Positions 57,757 through 64,000 of a stretch of 64,000 nucleotides of DNA are shown here, piece after piece. Made by a program: the position numbers and the translations under genes. Under the pieces are notes generated by a model. The model saw only the letters and a list, made by a program, of their open reading frames with translations. It was not told the DNA's origin and made no database searches. This DNA comes from Amoeboaphelidium protococcarum (taxonomy: Eukaryota > Aphelidiomycota > Aphelidea), in NCBI GenBank assembly GCA_023515745.1, contig JALECJ010000020.1:62001-126000 (forward strand), in the 5' to 3' direction. Position 1 is the stretch's first letter. Each line of letters starts with the position of its first letter.

Positions 57757-60025
57757 ATGCAATAGGGCAAGGATTTGTTGGATAAAGAGCTCCTGCTCTA
57801 GAAATGCAATAGACACGAAACATTAGGCACTAATTACGAGGTGGTCTGTGTAATCTCAGATTTTAACAGAAGTGATGACTACTGGCATCCAGCTATAGTA
57901 ATTCTCATATATTCATTTACTGGAGTTACATTTGCTAATTATATTGTCTTATGGTAGGTGGTGCCTCGTTCTGACATGGATGAAACGATGCCTCAACCTC
58001 TGCATTCGGACCAAGTCGTTGTCAAGATGTTTGGCTCCTAGGAGTAGTAAGTTTACTTTTTGGTGTCAAATCATAGTAGGGACCTTAATCGCTATCGTCT
58101 AAAAGTGTAGTTAATTACATACTGCTGAAGAGTTGGTAAAGTTCTCCGGCACTGAGGAGCCGTATCTCTCATTTAAAGACCAGATCCCTCGTCTGTGTCA
58201 AGTGCGCGATGTCCGAATGGCTTTGGATTTCTTACGCCGCGGCAAGATTCCTCAGTATTTCAAGTGGCGAAAATGGTTGGAAGCTTCATCGTCATCATCA
58301 TCTTCTTAATCTTAATCTTAATCTTAATTGTCTTAGTCGTCAGTATCGTTGCCAACTTTTGGAAGCGCTGAAGGTGGCTTTCCTTTGGAAGAGAAGCGAA
58401 ATAAGATTCTCCCAGGTGATTTCTATCCAGGATCTTGCTCTGCTGAGAATCTTAGTGTCAACAATAACAATACCATCTCTTCATAAGAGAATTCCTAATA
58501 AGGAGATGAAGTCAGCGTAAATTCTCAAGCTAAATCTCGGCCGTCTAGTTAAAATGGACACGATCATAAAGCCACGTTTGGCGAATTTTGTAAAGTGTTG
58601 CAGTCATGCCCTGAAATTTAGTAATATCGTCCTAGTAACAGTTTTGTTGGTGACTCTGCAGTCCACATTAATAATGCTGATTAGGAAGAGTCACAGAAAA
58701 GCGTTGACATGAAGTTTCTTTATAGGCTCTTCATGGTGGTCAATTCTCTAGGAGGATATTAATCTATTTGTGACAATGCTCTGTGGCCGATGGTGGTTGA
58801 TGAATTTCCGGAGCTGGATGAGGAACGTGTTTAATTTCTGTATGATTGCAACATTCTACCTGTATTATCCAAGCTCTCACCTCCCACCATTGGACCTAAT
58901 AGAAAAGTATCCAGATTTGGGCGTGTCATTGAAAAGAAGCGTATTATTGAAGCGGATCTGGATGATGAGTTTGAGGATTATGAAGAACCTGTAGAGGATG
59001 TACGCGTCACTAAACCATAGAAAGTTTAACGTGCTTCTAATGTCTAAGCAGCTCCGTCTACCTAATCCACCACATCCACTATCAGAGGTAGTACGGCTGA
59101 GTTGAAAGACGATGAACAATTGTCCGACTTGGATTTTGATAGAATTAATTTGGAGAATATTGAAGAAGTGAAATTGAAATTAAAAGCAATGTAGGCCGCT
59201 CAAAATAGTACCAGGTATGAGAATGATTTTGGTTATGGCGTTGATTATTTGGTGCCACCTGAAGAAGCTGAGCATTATGATGTGAAAATGTTAGAGTGTC
59301 TGCTGAGAAAACGTCCACGCGCATCTTCAATGACCAGCAGAGCTTCATAGTGCGAAAGTGAGCCTAATCTGTAGAAGAAACGTAAGGCTCCCGCTAATAG
59401 AGGAAGTGTTAATGTTTATGGAACTTCACAGTCATCTCTGAATCGCCCAAGACGCAAAGTTAGAGAGAGTTCTCAGTAATTGGAGTCTGAAAATTCAGAT
59501 TATGATGCACAATCTGATTTGGATGATTGTTCCGTGGTGATGGATCGTTTTTGTGAGTATTTGGAACCTATTGAGGTGACCGTGTAAAAGGAGCGTGAAT
59601 TGGAAATGTTTTTGTCAGGCCTAGGAACTGTTGATTATGATGTTAATTTAAGTGATGAGCCTCTGCATCAGGTTATTCCCGTAGTTGGTGTTTATCAATT
59701 GTAAATGTTGGCTTTAAAGCAAAAATTCTCTGAGATGAAGTAGTCAATGACTTGCATTCAGCGAGAAATTGGTGATATGAAGAAGACCAAGAAGAAAATC
59801 CTGTAAAATAAGTGCAACACCATGAACTTGTCTGAATACGCTGGTCTCAATTCGCAAGATGGCTTTGTGCATTTGAATTCGCCAAAGTCTGCGTCATCTG
59901 ATAAAATTAGTGCCATGGACTGCAATCAGAATAGAAAGTCACAGCCACCATTCATCTGTGTTGATTTTGGAGAATACGATCCTTTTAGTCATCCATCCGC
60001 TGGCGGAATATCAGCTGTTGTTTGA
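57757..60025 (+). CDS. PWWP/Tudor-like and ARID-domain chromatin protein
   Basis: Three exons, 57757-57897, 57958-58046 and 58111-60025, introns of 60 and 64 nt (GTAATT...GGTAG, GTAAGT...TGTAG); 714 residues. Removing the introns joins YWHPAI-VVPRSDM and VVVKMFGSQEYQLHTAEELV, which is PWWP-like (WPA- and FG--Y-- elements). Next are a Ser/Gln linker with (TCT TAA)4, then an ARID-like domain (DMKFLYRLFMVVNSLGGYQS, CDNALWPMVVDEFP). The C-terminal half is acidic and basic low complexity with a coiled coil (MLALKQKFSEMKQSMTC). Probably binds histone tails and AT-rich DNA. Human ARID4 proteins have a similar pairing; direct orthology is not claimed. Confidence 0.75.
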
Positions 60026-60246
60026 AGTTGAAATTATTTTTGTTGTGTGTGTGTGTAATAGGATTTTGTGAATACTGGATGATGATTTTTTGAGTGTTAA
60101 TGCTATCTGATTGCATGATGTGTCCGTATGACCAACGACTATCATGCGATCGTTTTACATCAGTCAGTCAGTGATCTTTCACATGCCAACTTTATACACT
60201 TGGTTAAACTATTGAAAAATCATTTGTATTAAATCTAAACGCGTTG

Positions 60247-60861
60247 ATGAATTTAGCATATCAACCAGTGTTTGATCCTACTGGAAAGAAGTTGGCAGCC
60301 AGCCGCAATGTGCCTGTCAACAAACCATCATTCGCCAAGCAGGTGAAATATACGACACAATACGGAAAGGCGTTATACGCGCGTCCACCATGGCGCACAG
60401 TCTCAATGGCAGTGTGGATAATATTCGGTGGATGGTTGTTATTTTTGGCATATGCCACTGCAGCATTGCTACTGATGCTCACAATAATTTTCATTCCATT
60501 CGGCGTCTAAGCATTCCGCCTGGCCATATTCGCCTTCAACCCGATCGGGAAAGAGAACTACATACCGGATGCTTTTGTGCCGAGTTAAGCCTCAGGACTC
60601 TGGTTCAAAGACAGTCTGAACAATCCACACAGTCCTGTTACGATTGCCGCGAATGTAGTTTGGCTCTTACTGTTTGGGTGGATAATATTTCTTGGACACG
60701 CTCTACTAGTAGCCGCATTCTTCATCTCAATTATCGGTATTCCTCTGGCACTGAAACATGCCAAGCTCGCCGTTTTTGCTCTCTGGCCATTCGGTCAACA
60801 AGTCCGATATGAGCCATTACCAGAGCGGCCCAATCCACCTGTCACTATACCTATCGTATGA
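60247..60861 (+). CDS. YccF (DUF307)-family membrane protein
   Basis: 204 residues, single exon. Two YccF units: WRTVSMAVWIIFGGWLLFLA then LTIIFIPFGVQAFRLAIFAF NP-type, and VVWLLLFGWIIFLGHALLVA then ISIIGIPLALKHAKLAVFAL W-PFG. Four or more membrane spans. YccF proteins are common in bacteria and rarer in eukaryotes; function is unknown. The N-terminal 50 residues (VFDPTGKKLAASRN) are an extension before the first unit. GC and TAR usage match neighbours (TAA in GVQAFRL, PSQASGL). Confidence 0.85.
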
Positions 60862-60987
60862 AAATACAAGAAAGAATTTAAAGTCAACTAATACCATTAG
60901 CATTCTCTGTACATTCTTATTTTGACTGATTCTACATTAGATGGTTCTTTTTACACCTGTATAAAACTTGAAACGTTTCAAGCATTA

Positions 60988-60993
60988 ACGCGT
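60988..60993. promoter_or_regulatory. MCB-like ACGCGT upstream of the Crb2-like gene
   Basis: ACGCGTCAACG, 97 bp before the ATG at 61090. ACGCGT is the fungal MBF site for replication and checkpoint genes. The motif is common in this window, so significance is modest. Confidence 0.4.
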
Positions 60994-61089
60994 CAACGTC
61001 CTTTTTCGCTTTTCAATGTCATTTCTTTCAACCTCAACCACAGCAGACTTTGTTAATACTGCACGGTCAACACATTCCGATAGATAAAT

Positions 61090-62892
61090 ATGACACGCTC
61101 AGTGTTGGTCAGAGATTCTCAAGATTTTAGTCATTTGATAAACAAGGATGATAACAATGCCGCCAGGAATAAGACAATGAAGGAGCGGTTCAGTGTCTTT
61201 TAACTGTCTTAGATTGGGGAAGAGTAGTTGAAGTAGTAGTAGTAGTAGTAGTAGTAGTTGAGAGGAGAACTACCTCTTATGCCGTCTAGTCAATAAGGCG
61301 CTCTGCCTCAGTTCTAGATTAATGAGTCTCAGATATCTCAAATTGATAATCTATCTAGTAGTCAGTAACATAATATCGTATCCAGCCCTGTGATTCAAGA
61401 TGCTGTAGTTCCTGCTAAAATTGCTCCAGCTACTGTGGATGTAGGACATGATACTGCTAATTCTACCTGTATAAATTAGCAGGATTTAATGTCTACTGAA
61501 TACACTGTTAACGTCCACAATTAAGCTGCTTTGAGTAATAATGAATCTGTTCCAGTGCTCTAGTTGCAGAAGTAGTTTTCATCTCAGTCGGTCACTCCTA
61601 GTAATAAAAAGTTGTTAAATTAGTCCAATACTTCTTAACTCACGCGCTCAGCTCCCTCTGCAAAAGGTGAATATAAAGGCTTGACACTCCCTCGTACTGT
61701 TATTACTGGCTAGTCTACTGATACTAAGAAGATTGGCGATATCATTTGGATTACGCAGTCTGATTAGATAAATCCGTATCTTGTGTACGGTATACTGGGT
61801 GATCAGGTTGAGATACGGCTACCAAGTGGCTAATACGCTCTAATGCCACTCACTTTATGTGTCGATGTACAGCTTAATGTTGGAGATGTGGTAATGGTAT
61901 CCGTTGGGGATAATAACGGTGGGCAGTTGTAAAAGTCATTTATTGCTGGTATCGGTCAAAATTAGTAGTACCTGGTACATATTGAAGACAAGTTTTAATT
62001 TGTCAGCTGGCGAATGATATCTGTAGATTCCAAGATCTTAGACCTTAATCGAACCAAGTAGCAACTACTTATCTCCGATAAACCGAAATATGTTCCATCT
62101 ACTTTGAAAATTAGACATTTAAAGGACTAAGAAGAAGATTCGACTCCCAGTAAGAGGCTGCGGTCATAGAGTTAGAAGCCTTAGATTTTTAAAGGACTTT
62201 AGTTTCTTATCACTGGTATGAATGAGGAAGAAGTTTAGCATATAAGCTAATCCATCAGTTAGCGTGGTGGCCAAATTATTGAGCTGGACGATATTTTCGA
62301 CGCTGAATACTCTTCCGACAATGATTTTGAGTTGAGTTGTAAGAACATTATTCTGCTGTCACATAAAGCACTGCGAACTATGAAGTATGTGGTGGCTCTG
62401 GCTTTTAATATTGATAGAGTCAGTGGTCGGTGGATTGACGGTTGTACGTAATGTGATAGGCTTGTAGAAAGGAAACAGTATCTACTCCCTAATGGCTTAT
62501 TGGATGGTGACTATATAAGTTTTTCTTCTCTATAATAAAGACTCTTTGAGGGAATTCGTATTCAATGTTATGGACTATCTTCATAAAGTTATTATGATCA
62601 AGGTTGGAAATTAATTTTAACTCACCTGGGAGCCACTATCATAAATTGCTAGGATGGCAATGATAATTCGGCTGTAAAAGTGTTGTTTGACATTCAAAGC
62701 TAGAAGAATCTACCCTCTAATGAACAATTGGTTTCTAAAGATTGGATTATTGAAAGTCTCATAGCTGGATGTATTTTACCAAAGGATAATTATCTTGTAA
62801 CTCTGGGCAAGGATAGTAACATTCAAGAAGGTTCTAAGAATTCGCGCACGGCTCATACTCCAATCTCTAAAAGGACTAGACGTAAAAAATGA
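61090..62892 (+). CDS. CRB2: Crb2/Rad9/53BP1-like checkpoint mediator (Tudor-BRCT)
   Basis: 600 residues, single exon. N-terminal 220 residues are disordered, Ser/Gln-rich with SQ sites and eight consecutive TAG (Gln) codons at 61234-61257. Then a tandem-Tudor-like region (IGDIIWITQSDQINPYLVYG, VQLNVGDVVMVSVGDNNGGQ, FVSWRMISVDSK) and a C-terminal BRCT pair (IFKGLQFLITGMNEEEVQHI, RGGQIIELDDIF, then VSGRWIDGC and VSKDWIIESLIAGCILPKDN). This order defines the 53BP1/Crb2/Rad9 mediator family that links damaged chromatin to Chk kinases. The Dpb11/TopBP1 partner gene lies 4 kb away. Confidence 0.82.
61234..61257 (+). repeat. (TAG)8 coding a Gln run
   Basis: In-frame microsatellite within the Crb2-like gene; under the standard code it would be eight stops in a row. 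Confidence 0.95.
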
Positions 62893-62948
62893 TATTGCGC
62901 GTAATATGTAATATGCTTTAATGATATAAAGAAGTTTCCCATTATTAT

Positions 62949-64000
62949 TCATTTCATTACAGGCATGTTCAAATGACCACCAGAGCTCTTACTTTCATGA
63001 GACGGCTCCTTCCACGACTGCGTAACGGTTTTTGTCTAAGTGTAAAACTATACTCCCTCCTTGCCATAGAAGTGCACATCACCGCGGATAGAGTTTCTAC
63101 TGCCTGTAAAGGAGAAGAATGGCAATGGTACGGGAATTGCAACGTTAATTCCTATCTATCCCACGTCAACTTCATGCTAAAACTTTCGAGCAGAGTGTCC
63201 GCTAGTGGTAAACAGAGCACATCCATTGCCATATGGATTCTTGTTCACAATATCAATAGCCTCGTCCAGAGTGTCCACCTTTACTATGCTAAGTACAGGT
63301 CCAAACACTTCCTCCTTATAGCAAGACATTTCCGGCTTGACATTAGACAATACCGTGGGAGCCAGGAAATTGCCCTTCTTGTACTTTTCCGCGATATGCT
63401 AAGGATTTCTACCATCCAGTAATAGCTCAGCACCCTCTTGTACAGATGCGTTGATAATGCTCTCAGCACGCTACTTGGCCTACTGTGTTATCATTGGACC
63501 AAGATCAGCATCCTTCTCGAAGCCACCAGTAACTTTCAACTCCTTTGCCTTCTGCAGAACACGTTCAATAAGAGCATCAGATTTAGGACCGACAAATATG
63601 GCCACAGATAGAGCCATACATCTCTACCCGACTGCACCGAACGCTGCGCCAACCAGCTGATCTACAGCTTGAGGATCAGCATCATCCATCACTACACCGT
63701 GATTCTTGGCTCCAAGATTACACTAGGCACGTTTACCATTGGCGGTGGCACGGGAATAAATATGTTTACCTGCAGCATCACCGCCTACAAAAGACACAGC
63801 CTTAATGTTGGCATCATCGCACAAAAAGTTGACTGTATCTACAGCTCCATGCACAACATTCAGCACACCTTTAGGAACTCCAGCTTCCTGAGCCAACTTG
63901 GCCAGGATCATCATGGCACCAGGATCCTTCTCACTCGGCTTTATAATGGAAGTGTTACCGCATGCAATAGACAGCGGGAACATCCACAATGGAATCATCG
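62949..64000 (-). CDS. ALDH6A1: methylmalonate-semialdehyde dehydrogenase, 3' part (runs off window)
   Basis: 350 codons with TGA at 62951-62949; the 5' end is beyond 64000. Landmarks: [31 protein letters not shown]-like [15 protein letters not shown], then [13 protein letters not shown], the catalytic Cys in [15 protein letters not shown] (Gln = TAG 63624-63626), [31 protein letters not shown] and [20 protein letters not shown]. Converts methylmalonate semialdehyde to propionyl-CoA in mitochondrial valine/thymine breakdown. TAG also sits at the conserved Gln before C-N-LGAKNH. Confidence 0.97.

Noticed and set aside
1-64000. tRNA, 5S or snRNA genes
   Set aside because: No cloverleaf with a T-loop GGTTCRANNCC and matching arms was seen by eye; a covariance search would be decisive.
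1-64000. Ciliate origin, suggested by the UAR=Gln code
   Set aside because: No macronuclear chromosome ends seen, and gene content (WASH/ARPC1, Atg26 with GRAM-PH-GRAM, Plavaka, Crb2-type mediator) fits an opisthokont better. Not excluded by sequence alone.

Overview
Nuclear DNA of a compact, intron-poor eukaryote. The decisive observation is the genetic code. Read with the standard code the window looks like short ORF debris. Read with TAA and TAG as glutamine and TGA as the only stop, long uninterrupted genes appear. In-frame TAG or TAA codons fall on near-invariant glutamines in eS17, FEN1, Prp5, methylmalonate-semialdehyde dehydrogenase and Atg26, and every gene called here ends in TGA. 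The gene set (WASH, Arp2/3, a CH-DH-PH-WW RhoGEF, GRAM-PH-GRAM sterol glucosyltransferase, Crb2/53BP1-type and Dpb11/TopBP1-type BRCT proteins, a Plavaka-type DNA transposon, a Crypton-type recombinase gene, assimilatory-type nitrate reductase) suggests an opisthokont close to Fungi. From memory, UAR=Gln has been reported in the aphelid Amoeboaphelidium, so an aphelid is my best guess; this is inference. Confirmed introns are GT-AG and about 54-79 nt; most genes have none.

Layout. 0-9.7 kb: a small secreted protein (+), an unrecognised gene (-), a UVRAG/Vps38-like gene (+), a membrane protein (-), a large RhoGEF (+), RPB5 (-) and LSM2 (-). 10-14.2 kb: ARPC1 (+) tail-to-tail with WASH1 (-), then an unrecognised secretory-pathway protein (-). 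14.5-22.9 kb: NAP1, nitrate reductase and VPS18 (all +), then a coiled-coil protein (-). 22.9-30.2 kb: a gene-poor, repeat-bearing island with a 4-copy 20-bp repeat, decayed ORFs, one five-exon gene of unknown function and a frameshifted Plavaka transposase. 30.3-43.3 kb: a PPR protein, eS17, a TMEM128-like protein, ISCA2-like, THOC5-like, Prp5 helicase, a Crypton-derived recombinase-like gene and thimet oligopeptidase. 43.9-52.7 kb: Atg26, U1A, VPS39 and NAA30. 53-64 kb: FEN1, Dpb11/TopBP1, a PWWP-ARID protein, a YccF-family membrane protein, Crb2/Rad9/53BP1-like and the 3' part of MMSDH.

How the genes relate. VPS18 and VPS39 belong to HOPS, and UVRAG/Vps38 to the PI3-kinase complex acting on the same endosome/vacuole route. 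WASH1 and ARPC1 act together in endosomal actin assembly, and the RhoGEF is an upstream actin regulator. FEN1, TopBP1/Dpb11 and Crb2 form a local replication/checkpoint cluster whose promoters carry ACGCGT or CRCGAAA elements like fungal MBF/SBF sites. Genes are packed tightly; several convergent pairs are separated by 25-110 bp and two overlap at their 3' ends.
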